A stretch of DNA of 36,304 nucleotides from JADGGV01 sp035715725 (lineage in GTDB: Bacteria > Gemmatimonadota > Gemmatimonadetes > Longimicrobiales > RSA9). The first letter of the stretch is position 1; each line of letters begins with the position of its first letter. A program made the position numbers and the translations under genes. Location: contig DASTKT010000133.1 in the NCBI GenBank assembly GCA_035715725.1, positions 1 through 36,304 of the forward strand. The letters are read 5' to 3'. The notes beneath the pieces are model-generated. The model was not told where the DNA came from, did no database searches, and was given only the letters and a program-made list of their open reading frames with translations. Shown piece by piece: positions 17,292-24,934 of this stretch.

Positions 17292-17665
17292 CCCCCGGCC
17301 GCCTCCCGCGCGCCGCGCGCGCGGGCGGGCCGGCGCCCGTGTAACTCGTTGTCACCCGGTCGGATCCGCGCCATCACGGGCCGGCCGGCACCCGCTCCGC
17401 CGCGCCGTCCCCGTACAGCGGCGGTGGGGGAAATCCCCCGATTCTCGGCCTCCCGCGCGGGGCCTGCCGGGGCATCCGCCCCACCCGCCTTCGCCGGCCA
17501 CGACCCTCCAGCGCGTCGGCAAGTCGCACAGCGGCAACGATATGCGCTGGAATTTCGGAAATCTCCGCGGTGAGGAATGTCGGTTGCCTGAGGGGCATGG
17601 CGGCCGCGCCCGATCCTGCCGGGGCGCCGCTTCCATCAAGCAGGTCCCTGGAAACCGAGGCGACG

Positions 17666-18238
17666 ATGGGTCCACAGGTCGACCAGGCAAGGCCCGCGGG
17701 GTCCGATGCGGTGGACCGGGTGCGCGAGCTGGACGCGCTGCCGCGGCGAAGCTTCCTGAAGATGGCGTCGGCGTCGGCGGCGACGGTGGTGGGCGCGGTG
17801 GTGGGTGCGCCGGCGGTGACGGCGTTCCTCTCGCCGCTGCTGCGCCAGGCGGCGCCGGAGGCGTGGGTGCAGGTGGGCGAGGCGGCGCTGTTCGACACGG
17901 AGGTGCCGCTGAAGATCGACTTCGTGCAGACCGTGGCGGACGCGTGGCTGACGACGCGCGCGATGCGCACGGTCTGGCTGTACACGGAGGACGCGGAGCA
18001 CTTCACGGCGTTCAATGGCCGGTGCACGCACCTGGGGTGCGGCTTCGGCTACGACGCGGCGGCGAAGCTGTACCGGTGCCCGTGCCACAACGGGCTGTTC
18101 CGCGTGACGGACGGGGCGGTCGTGGACGGGCCGCCGCCGCGGGGGTTGGATCCGCTGCCGGTGAAGGTGGAGAACGGCGTGGTGTCGGTGGCGTACCGGG
18201 ACTTCCGTCTCGGCATCCCCGACCGGATCCCGGTGTGA
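17666..18238 (+). CDS. Rieske iron-sulfur protein of a bc/b6f-type quinol:cytochrome c oxidoreductase
   Basis: A 190-residue protein carrying the 2Fe-2S cluster that takes electrons from quinol. Box I CTHLGC has Cys120, His122 and Cys125; box II CPCHNG has Cys138, Cys140 and His141: four ligands and the disulfide pair. The N-terminus has a twin-arginine motif (PRRSFLKMAS) and a hydrophobic helix, so it is exported folded and stays anchored. The start at 17666 follows CGAGG; in-frame ATG at 17597 and GTG at 17570 are possible but give an unstructured extension. Two bases separate its stop from the cytochrome b gene, so the two are one operon. Confidence 0.93.
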   Translation: MGPQVDQARPAGSDAVDRVRELDALPRRSFLKMASASAATVVGAVVGAPAVTAFLSPLLRQAAPEAWVQVGEAALFDTEVPLKIDFVQTVADAWLTTRAMRTVWLYTEDAEHFTAFNGRCTHLGCGFGYDAAAKLYRCPCHNGLFRVTDGAVVDGPPPRGLDPLPVKVENGVVSVAYRDFRLGIPDRIPV

Positions 18239-18240
18239 CC

Positions 18241-19740
18241 ATGGGCGCGTACCGGTGGCTCGACGAGCGGATGGACCTGGCGGGCGTGAAGCGCGCGCTG
18301 CTCGACCGGGAGGTGCCGGACCGGCTGAGCTGGCTGCACACGCTGGGGAGCGCGACGCTGACGGTCTTCATGGTCCAGATCGCGACGGGGATCGTGCTGG
18401 CGACGTACTACGCGTCGTCGCCGGACCATGCCTACGACAGCATCCAGTACGTGCAGCGGGAGGTGACGGGGGGCGCGCTGCTGCGCGGCATCCACCACTG
18501 GGCGGCGAGCGCGATGGTGGTGCTGGTGGTCGCGCACATGCTGCGGGTCTTCGCCATGGGGGCGTACAAGTACCCGCGCGAGGCCAACTGGCTGATCGGC
18601 GTCGGGCTGCTGATGGTGGTGCTCGGCTTCGGCTTCACGGGCTACCTGCTGCCGTGGGACCAGAAGGCGTACTGGGCGACGCAGGTCGGGACGAACATCG
18701 CGGGGACGACGCCGGTGCTGGGGCCGCTCCTGGTCAAGGTGCTGCGCGGCGGCTCGCAGCTCGGCGCGGCGACGCTGTCGAGGTTCTACGCGTTCCACGT
18801 GCTGTGGCTGCCGCTCCTCCTCGGCGGCATGGCGCTCCTGCATCTCTCGCTCGTGATCCGGCAGGGGATCGCGCCGGCGCCCGGCGCGCTGGAGCAGGGC
18901 GCGCCGGCGCGCACGTCGTCTTCGGCATACCCGGCGTACTACCGGGGCGCCTACGCCGCGACGAAGCGGGGCGGCGTGCGCTTCTGGCCGGACATCGTGG
19001 CGAAGGACCTGCTGGTCGCGGTCGGCGTCGCGACGCTGCTGGTGAGTCTGGCGGCCGCGTTCCCGGCGGGGCTGGAGCCGCCGGCGGACCCGACGGACAC
19101 GTCGTACGTGCCCCGTCCGGAGTGGTACTTCCTCCCGTTCTATCAGCTCCTGAAGCTCGTGCCCGGGCGGCTGGAGGGCGTCGTCACGGTCGGCGTCCCG
19201 CTCGCGCTCGTGCTGGTGCTCGTCGGGCTGCCGTTCTACGACCGGCGCAGCATCCGCAGCCTGACGCGCCGCCCGTTCGCGCTGCTCTCGCTCGCCGGGC
19301 TGCTCGGCGGGATGGGGCTGCTGCTGGGCGCGTCCGTGAAGGGGACGGAGCCGCTGGCGCCGCCCGAGGTGGGCCGGCCGCTCTCGTCCGAGGAGCGCGC
19401 GGGCCGGGCGCTGTTCCGCCAGCACTGCGCGAGCTGCCACGCCGTCGCGGGGCGCGGCGGCGGGCAGGAGCCCGATGCGCCGGAGCTGACCGACATCGGG
19501 CTGCACCACACCTCCGGCTGGCTGCACAGCTTCATCGAGGAGCCGACGCGCTTCCACCCCGAGTCCGAGATGCCGTCCTTCGGGCCGCCCGTGCTGACGC
19601 ATCCCGAGGTCGAGGAGATCGCGGTCTACCTGGCCTCGCTCCGGGGCCTGCCGCCGGCGCCCCGCGAGCCGGAGTACCACGACACCTTCCCCGAGCCGCC
19701 GAAGGCAAAGTCGCCGGGCGCCGGCGCGGAGAAGCGCTGA
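18241..19740 (+). CDS. Cytochrome b6-subunit IV-cytochrome c fusion
   Basis: A 499-residue membrane protein joining three parts of a quinol oxidoreductase. Residues 1-215 are cytochrome b6-like: haem ligands His85/His99 (IHHWAASAMVVLVVAH) and His186/His201, with 14 residues between the second pair, as in b6-type rather than mitochondrial proteins. Residues about 250-385 correspond to subunit IV, with the quinol-site motif PEWY at 293-296. The C-terminus (390-475) is a monohaem cytochrome c, CASCH at 396-400, with MPSF as probable distal methionine. The cysteine that binds the extra haem of b6f and Bacillus proteins is Thr here (LHTLGS). It should pass electrons between quinone and the periplasmic cytochromes encoded next. 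Confidence 0.93.
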   Translation: MGAYRWLDERMDLAGVKRALLDREVPDRLSWLHTLGSATLTVFMVQIATGIVLATYYASSPDHAYDSIQYVQREVTGGALLRGIHHWAASAMVVLVVAHMLRVFAMGAYKYPREANWLIGVGLLMVVLGFGFTGYLLPWDQKAYWATQVGTNIAGTTPVLGPLLVKVLRGGSQLGAATLSRFYAFHVLWLPLLLGGMALLHLSLVIRQGIAPAPGALEQGAPARTSSSAYPAYYRGAYAATKRGGVRFWPDIVAKDLLVAVGVATLLVSLAAAFPAGLEPPADPTDTSYVPRPEWYFLPFYQLLKLVPGRLEGVVTVGVPLALVLVLVGLPFYDRRSIRSLTRRPFALLSLAGLLGGMGLLLGASVKGTEPLAPPEVGRPLSSEERAGRALFRQHCASCHAVAGRGGGQEPDAPELTDIGLHHTSGWLHSFIEEPTRFHPESEMPSFGPPVLTHPEVEEIAVYLASLRGLPPAPREPEYHDTFPEPPKAKSPGAGAEKR

Positions 19741-19780
19741 GGCCGCGCGCGCGGCGCGGCGATGCCCACAGGAGGATGCA

Positions 19781-20119
19781 ATGAGAGCTCGCTACCTCGT
19801 GGTTGCCGCCCTGGCGCTCGGCGCCACGCGCGCGGCGGCGCAGCAGCCCGCCGGCGCGGCCGAACCCGCCGGGAAGGCTCCCTACACGGAGCTGTGCAAG
19901 CGGTGTCACGGCGTGCGTGGCACGCCGCCGCCCAGCGTGCTGAAGAAGATGAAGGTGCCGACGATCGACGCGTCCTTCGTTGCGACCCGCTCCGCGGACT
20001 CGATCGTGACCGTGCTGCAGAAGGGGAAGGGCGAGGACATGAAGTCGTTCACCGGCAAGCTCACGCCGGCGCAGATGCGGGACGTGGCGGAGTACGTCCG
20101 GATGCTGGCGGCACACTGA
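19781..20119 (+). CDS. Small periplasmic monohaem cytochrome c
   Basis: A 112-residue protein with a signal peptide (MRARYLVVAALALGATRAAAQQ) and one haem site, CKRCH (39-43). The mature part is about 90 residues, class I-like, with Met87 in GEDMKSF as the probable distal ligand and a closing helix LTPAQMRDVAEYVRML. AGGAGG lies 5 bases before the ATG. Placed between the cytochrome b-c fusion and the decahaem cytochrome, it is the natural soluble carrier linking them across the periplasm. That role is inferred from position; the fold assignment is firm. Confidence 0.92.
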   Translation: MRARYLVVAALALGATRAAAQQPAGAAEPAGKAPYTELCKRCHGVRGTPPPSVLKKMKVPTIDASFVATRSADSIVTVLQKGKGEDMKSFTGKLTPAQMRDVAEYVRMLAAH

Positions 20120-20133
20120 GCCGGCGGCCGGCA

Positions 20134-20161
20134 CCGCGCCGCTCCGTCCGGAGCGGCGCGG
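20134..20161 (+). terminator. Intercistronic GC hairpin
   Basis: A perfect 12-base inverted repeat (CCGCGCCGCTCC at 20134-20145 and its complement at 20150-20161) with loop GTCC lies between the small cytochrome and decahaem genes. No T run follows. It may be a processing or stability element setting the ratio of the two cytochromes rather than a full stop. Confidence 0.5.
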
Positions 20162-20192
20162 CCGGGATCCCAACCCGCGGCGGAGGTCCCTC

Positions 20193-21098
20193 ATGAGAGC
20201 CATCACGATGAAGCTTCTCGGGCCGGCGGTCGTCGCCGTCGCGGCGCTCGCCGCGGTGCCGCCGGCGGCCCGGGCGCAGAACCGGTACGTCGGCTCGGAG
20301 CAGTGCTTCGACTGCCACAAGGACGAGTACCGGCACTTCGCCGCGACGCCGAAGGGGAAGCTCTTCCTGGAGCAGCCGCGGACGGAGGACCAGAAGCGGG
20401 GATGCGAAGGGTGTCACGGCCCGGGCGAAGCGCACGTGCAGTCGGGCGGCGAGGACATGACCGGGCTGATCCGCTTCGGCAAGGCGGGTGGGCTGACGGC
20501 GGCGGCGCAGAACGCGATCTGCCTGCGCTGCCACGACCGCACCGCCCGCCTGTTCTGGGAGGGGAGCGCGCACGAGGCGCGGGGCGTGGCGTGCACGAGC
20601 TGCCACACGGTCATGAGCTCCGTGTCCGACCGGGCGCAGCTCAAGAAGAGCACGGTCGCCGAGACGTGCGGCCAGTGCCACAAGGACCGGACCGCGCAGC
20701 TCCTGCGCTTCACGCACATGCCGCTGCGCGAGGGGCAGATGGACTGCACGAGCTGCCACAACCCGCACGGCTCGCCGAACGAGAAGCTGCTGCGGGCGGC
20801 GTCCGTGGACGAGGTGTGCACCTCCTGCCACGCGGAGAAGCGCGGGCCGTTCCTGTGGGAGCACGCGCCCGTCGTCGAGAGCTGCTCGAACTGCCACGAC
20901 GCCCACGGCAGCAACCACGAGAAGATGCTGAAGATCTCGAAGCCGCGGCTGTGCCAGCAGTGCCACATCGAGACGAGCCACCCGACGGGCCCGCAGAGCG
21001 CGACGGCGACCCGCTTCGTGATGGGGCGGCAGTGCACGAACTGCCACTTCAACATCCACGGGTCGAACCATCCCTCGGGGTTCGCCTTCACCCGTTAG
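20193..21098 (+). CDS. mtrA: Decahaem c-type cytochrome, MtrA/DmsE family
   Basis: A 301-residue exported protein with ten CxxCH haem sites (CFDCH, CEGCH, CLRCH, CTSCH, CGQCH, CTSCH, CTSCH, CSNCH, CQQCH, CTNCH) after a signal peptide ending ARAQ. Length, haem number and the ending CHFNIHGSNHPSG match the MtrA/DmsE/PioA group, in which a rod of haems is threaded through an outer-membrane barrel to carry electrons across the outer membrane. CGGAGG is 6 bases upstream of the ATG. The barrel gene follows after 16 bases. Donor or acceptor on the inside is probably the small cytochrome c encoded before it. Confidence 0.95.
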   Translation: MRAITMKLLGPAVVAVAALAAVPPAARAQNRYVGSEQCFDCHKDEYRHFAATPKGKLFLEQPRTEDQKRGCEGCHGPGEAHVQSGGEDMTGLIRFGKAGGLTAAAQNAICLRCHDRTARLFWEGSAHEARGVACTSCHTVMSSVSDRAQLKKSTVAETCGQCHKDRTAQLLRFTHMPLREGQMDCTSCHNPHGSPNEKLLRAASVDEVCTSCHAEKRGPFLWEHAPVVESCSNCHDAHGSNHEKMLKISKPRLCQQCHIETSHPTGPQSATATRFVMGRQCTNCHFNIHGSNHPSGFAFTR

Positions 21099-21114
21099 CG
21101 CGTGGGAGGGACCG

Positions 21115-23277
21115 ATGACGACGAACTTCCGGGCCTGCGCGCTCGCGCTGACGTGCCTCGCGGCGCTCGCCGCCGCGCGCGCCGCGGCGCAGCAGGTCGC
21201 CACACCGCGGCTCGACGGGTCGATCGAGCTGGGCATGCGCGGCTACCTCGAGTCCGTGCCCGTCGTCCAGCGCTCGAAGCTCGAGGAGTACCGCGACCTC
21301 GGCGCCGGCGCGTTCCTGCCGGCCTTCTGGCTCCGCTACTGGACGGGCGACGGCCGCTACGCCGTCGACCTGCGGGCGCGGGACGTGGCGCGAGGCGACC
21401 AGGAGTACCGCCTGCGCGCGTTCCGCGTCGGCAAGGGCGGCCTCGAGGCCGATTGGGGCCAGCTCCCCCACCTCTTCGCCACGAACGCGCGGATGCTGGG
21501 GAGCGCCTCGGCGTCGAGCGGCTTCACGCTGCCGACGCCGCGCCCGACGACCGCCGACTGGAATGCCGCGCCGCTGCTCGCGCCGGCGCGGGTGCGCTGG
21601 GAGCCGGCCCGTGCGGCGCTCTGGGCCGCGCCGTCGTCCAGGCTGGACCTGCGCGTCGAGTACACGCGCATCGGCAAGTCCGGCGAGCGGCCGATGGGGA
21701 TGGCGTTCGGCTCGCCCGGCAGCAACACGCGCGAGATCCTGGAGCCGATCGACCAGACCGTGCACACGCTGCGGCTCACGCAGAGCTACGCGGCGGCGCG
21801 CTGGCAGGTCCAGACGGCCTACACGTTCTCCGCGTTCCGCAACGATGCGAGCTCGGTGCTCGCCGACAACCCGCTCGTCGCGACGAACGGGGCGACCACG
21901 GGCGCGGCCCGCGGGCGCACGGCGCTCGCGCCGGACAACGTCGCCCACACGGTCAACGTGGCCGCGGCCGCGGCGCTGCCGCTGCGCAGCCGCGTGAATG
22001 CCTCGGTCTCCTACGCGGTGCACCTGCAGGACGTGGCGTTCCTGCCGCACACGATCAACTCCGCGATCTCGAATCCCGGGCTCGCGCTGCCGCGCACCGC
22101 GCTCGGCGGCGACGTGCGCACGAGCGTGATCGACGTGGGTGCGGTCTCCCGCGCGCTCCCCGCGCTCACGCTCGGCCTGCATTTCCGCCGCTTCGATCTC
22201 AGCGACCGGACCGGCGAGCTGGTCTTCCCGGCCCACGTCGTCAACGACCGGAGCCTGGCGACGACGGAACCGGAGGACGCCCGCCGCTTCCCGTTCAGCC
22301 GGGACAACGCGCGGGCGGAGGCGCGCTGGACGCCGGTGCCGGCGCTCGCGCTCCGCGCGGAGTACGGCTGGGAGCGCTGGGCACGGGATACGGCGGTGCG
22401 CGACGTGGGCGTGACGAACGAGCACACGCCGCGGCTCGCCGCCGACCTGACGCCGGCGCCGTGGCTCCAGCTCCACGCGTCGGTGTCGCGCGCGTGGAAG
22501 CGCGGCGACGGCTACACCCCGCTCAGCGACGCCGAGCTGCCCTTGCTGCGCCGCTTCGACATGGCGGACCGCATCCGGGACCGCGCGGACGTGGTCGTCG
22601 TAGTGACGCCGATCGAGCCCGTGACGCTGTCCGGCACGTTCAGCGCGCGGACCGACGACTACGACCGGTCGGTGTACGGACTGCAGTTCGACCGCGGCCG
22701 CGCCGCGGGCGCCGACGTCACGTGGGCGCCCGGCCCACGCCTCGCCCTCTCCGCCGGCTATCTGCGCGAGGCGACGAGGGTGCGGCAGCGCTCGAAGTAC
22801 CGTCAGGGGACCGCGCTGGACAACCCGACGTTCGACTGGGTCTCCTGGACGGATGACGTCGTCGAGACGCTGAGCGGGTCGGTCACGGCCACGATCGTGC
22901 CGGGCCGGCTCAGCGCCTTCGCCACCTGGGCGCGCTCGCGCGCCACCTCGGAGTGGCCGGCGACGAACCCGACGACGCCGGCGGGCGGGACGGCCGCCCA
23001 GAACACCTCGGCGACGGCCACGAACCTGCCCACGCTCGAGGACGAGCTGACGCCGGCCCGGCTGATGGCGCGCGTGCAGCTCGCGAGGGACTGGAGCGCC
23101 AGCGTCGGCTTCGACTACGAGCGGCTGACCGAGCGGGATTTCCGGACGGACGGGCTCCTGCCGGCCACCGGCAGCGACATCTTCCTCGGCGCCGGACCGA
23201 GTGGCTACCGGGCGCGCGTGCTCTGGGCCTCGATCGGGTTCCGGCCGGCGCTCGGCCGCGCTCGCCCGATCCTGTGA
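21115..23277 (+). CDS. mtrB: MtrB/PioB-family outer-membrane beta-barrel (decahaem-associated porin)
   Basis: A 720-residue protein with a signal peptide (to AAAQQ), then alternating polar/hydrophobic strands throughout, rich in arginine, tyrosine and tryptophan turns (GRYAVDLRARDV, LRVEYTRIGKSGERPMG, SVSYAVHLQDVAF, LGLHFRRFDLSDRTGE, LSAGYLREATRVRQRSKY). It ends SIGFRPALGRARPIL. Length and the repeated LRAEYGWERW- and SVGFDYERL-type strands fit the MtrB/PioB family, the sheath around MtrA. The N-terminal CxxC of Shewanella MtrB is absent, as in PioB-like members. GGGAGGG precedes the ATG. A cell-surface multihaem cytochrome (MtrC) is not encoded nearby. Confidence 0.87.
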   Translation: MTTNFRACALALTCLAALAAARAAAQQVATPRLDGSIELGMRGYLESVPVVQRSKLEEYRDLGAGAFLPAFWLRYWTGDGRYAVDLRARDVARGDQEYRLRAFRVGKGGLEADWGQLPHLFATNARMLGSASASSGFTLPTPRPTTADWNAAPLLAPARVRWEPARAALWAAPSSRLDLRVEYTRIGKSGERPMGMAFGSPGSNTREILEPIDQTVHTLRLTQSYAAARWQVQTAYTFSAFRNDASSVLADNPLVATNGATTGAARGRTALAPDNVAHTVNVAAAAALPLRSRVNASVSYAVHLQDVAFLPHTINSAISNPGLALPRTALGGDVRTSVIDVGAVSRALPALTLGLHFRRFDLSDRTGELVFPAHVVNDRSLATTEPEDARRFPFSRDNARAEARWTPVPALALRAEYGWERWARDTAVRDVGVTNEHTPRLAADLTPAPWLQLHASVSRAWKRGDGYTPLSDAELPLLRRFDMADRIRDRADVVVVVTPIEPVTLSGTFSARTDDYDRSVYGLQFDRGRAAGADVTWAPGPRLALSAGYLREATRVRQRSKYRQGTALDNPTFDWVSWTDDVVETLSGSVTATIVPGRLSAFATWARSRATSEWPATNPTTPAGGTAAQNTSATATNLPTLEDELTPARLMARVQLARDWSASVGFDYERLTERDFRTDGLLPATGSDIFLGAGPSGYRARVLWASIGFRPALGRARPIL

Positions 23278-23289
23278 GGCATCCCTTCT

Positions 23290-23331
23290 CGGGCGCGTGA
23301 GCCGGCGCCTCGGCCCCGGCTCACGCGCCCG
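23290..23331 (+). terminator. Terminator hairpin of the electron-transfer operon
   Basis: A perfect 16-base inverted repeat (CGGGCGCGTGAGCCGG at 23290-23305 and its complement at 23316-23331) with a 10-base loop starts 12 bases after the mtrB stop. It has no T tract. It is the longest perfect stem in this window and marks the end of the operon. Confidence 0.7.
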
Positions 23332-23397
23332 GTCACACCGCAGCTCCCCGCGGCCGGTGACGTCGCGCGGGCCGCGTCCCTCGACCGGAGGTGCGCC

Positions 23398-23991
23398 ATG
23401 CCCACGCCAGCGTCCGTCACGCCCCGACCCGTTCCGCCCGGCCGGGCGCACGCCGCCCTCCTCCTCGCCGTCGCGGCCGCCATCGCCGTCGCCGGGGCCT
23501 GGTACGCCGTCGCCGGCCGCGGGGCGGGCGCGCCCGCCGGCTCGCGCACCGGTTGGCTCGCCACCACCGACGCCCGCATCTCCGTCAGGCTGGCGTACGC
23601 CGCCGGCCCGGACTGCGCGCAGCCCTGCGACACCATCTCCCTCTGGCTGCGCTACCGCTTCCCGCGCTCGCAAGTCGCGCCGCCGCCGCGCTGGTACCGC
23701 GTTGCCAACAGCCGGTGCATCGACCTCCGGACCGGCGAGGCCGTCGACTCGATCTGCGCCCGGATGTCCGCCATCGGCGGCCGCGACTGGCGCGGCGCGC
23801 CATACGTGCTCCTGAAGCTCGCTCCCGGCGGCGCGCAGCTGGAGCGGCTCCAGGCGGACGAGCAGCCGGAGCTGCGGATCGCGGATGTGCCGTTCTCGCT
23901 GCCCCCCGACTCGAGGGCCGCCGTACGGAAGTGGCTCGCGCGGGTCGCGCCGGCCCCGCGCGGCGCGCCCGAGGCGGCCGGGGGCTCCTGA
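23398..23991 (+). CDS. Membrane-anchored protein of unknown function
   Basis: A 197-residue protein with one N-terminal transmembrane helix (about 19-40, ALLLAVAAAIAVAGAWYAVAG) and a periplasmic region of some 150 residues. This region has four cysteines (GPDCAQPCDT, SRCIDL, SICARM), likely as two disulfides. RISVRLAYAAGPDCAQPCDTISLWLRYRFPRSQ and PYVLLKLAPGGAQLERLQADEQPELRIADVPF look like a beta-rich domain. I do not recognise the family. CGGAGG lies 5 bases before the ATG. The strong hairpin between it and mtrB suggests it is a separate unit. Confidence 0.7.
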   Translation: MPTPASVTPRPVPPGRAHAALLLAVAAAIAVAGAWYAVAGRGAGAPAGSRTGWLATTDARISVRLAYAAGPDCAQPCDTISLWLRYRFPRSQVAPPPRWYRVANSRCIDLRTGEAVDSICARMSAIGGRDWRGAPYVLLKLAPGGAQLERLQADEQPELRIADVPFSLPPDSRAAVRKWLARVAPAPRGAPEAAGGS

Positions 23992-24251
23992 CCGCCCCGC
24001 ATTCCGCCGCGGCCGCCCCCGCGCCCGGTGCGCTCCGCGCCCGGATGGCGGGCGAGCCAGGACCCGATCCGCCCGGCACGCGGATGTCAGGCGGCCGCGG
24101 CCGGGCGGGGCGGGGAGGACCGTGATCTGGGCGCCGAGCACCGACCCGGCGCGCGCCCGGAGCGCGATCGAACCATGCAACTCAAAGCGGGGTAACGGTA
24201 TTCATCCCGCTGCAGCCGGCCGGATGGCGGCGGGGTTCTTGCACTCTTGCC

Positions 24252-24267
24252 TGGTACGCGCGTTGCA
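24252..24267 (+). promoter_or_regulatory. -24/-12 (sigma-54) promoter of the VTT-domain gene
   Basis: TGGTACGCGCGTTGCA matches the sigma-54 consensus TGGYACG-N4-TTGCW at every specified position, with GG and GC correctly 10 bases apart. The start of transcription would lie near 24279, about 37 bases before the GTG at 24316. It lies in a 324-base gap (23992-24315) with no gene. The NtrC-type regulator encoded at 12236-13639 is a candidate activator. Confidence 0.65.
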
Positions 24268-24315
24268 CGTCGGGAACGCGAGTGGCAAGGGGCTCGCCGC
24301 GAACGGGGAAGGATC

Positions 24316-24771
24316 GTGCATCCGGTAGTCGTCTGTCTCTCCAGCTTCGGTGGTTCGCTCGCCGGCAGTATCGTACCGATCATCAGCTCCGAGGCGATCC
24401 TGCTCGGTCTGGCCGCGACCGCGCCCGCGGCGCTCGCGACGCCGATCCTCGTGCTCGCCGTGCTCGGCCAGATGGTCGGCAAGACGGCGTTCTTCATGGC
24501 GGGGCGGGGCGTCTTCCGGCTGCCGAAGGGGAAGCGCTGGGAGCGGGTGAACGACGTGGCCGCGCGCCTCGAGAAGCGGCGCGGCCTGGCGGGCGCGATC
24601 CTCTTCGCCAGCGCGCTGGCCGGGGTGCCGCCCTTCTTCCTGATGCCTGTGGCGTGCGGGATGATCGGCCTCAGCTTCCCGCTCTTCCTGCTGCTCGGCA
24701 CCGCCGGCCGCCTCGTGCGCTTCGGCGCGATCGTGTACTTCCCGCACGCCTTGATGGGGCTGTTCGCGTAG
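24316..24771 (+). CDS. VTT/DedA-superfamily membrane protein (YqaA-like)
   Basis: A 151-residue inner-membrane protein with a hydrophobic N-terminal segment, a paired helix region (SIVPIISSEAILLGLA, ATPILVLAVLGQMVGKTAFFMAGRG), an amphipathic stretch (WERVNDVAARLEKRRGLAGAILFASALAGVPPFFLMPVACGMIGLSF) and a terminal helix. The order and the G-x-PPF motif resemble the VTT (DedA/SNARE-associated) fold, whose members move lipids or affect membrane potential. The start is GTG at 24316, preceded by GGAAGGA; the in-frame TTG at 24247 lies upstream of the promoter and is excluded. Sigma-54-dependent expression is predicted from the promoter. Confidence 0.75.
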   Translation: MHPVVVCLSSFGGSLAGSIVPIISSEAILLGLAATAPAALATPILVLAVLGQMVGKTAFFMAGRGVFRLPKGKRWERVNDVAARLEKRRGLAGAILFASALAGVPPFFLMPVACGMIGLSFPLFLLLGTAGRLVRFGAIVYFPHALMGLFA

Positions 24772-24934
24772 GTCGCTCCCGCGCCGGCGCTTGCGTGACC
24801 CGGCCGGCGCGCGCATCGTTCCGGGCCCGGAGCGCGTGTCCGCGCCCCCGGGCCCGGCGCCGCTCTCCGGCCCGTCCGGCCGCCGCTCGACTCACCCGCT
24901 CCGGCGCGCTTCCGCCGATTCCCGAGGTCTCGCT

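Noticed and set aside
17382..17397. Plus-strand GG-N10-GC sequence as a sigma-54 promoter for the Rieske operon
   Set aside because: Apart from GGCAC and the spacing, the TTG part is missing; at this GC content such matches are expected by chance.
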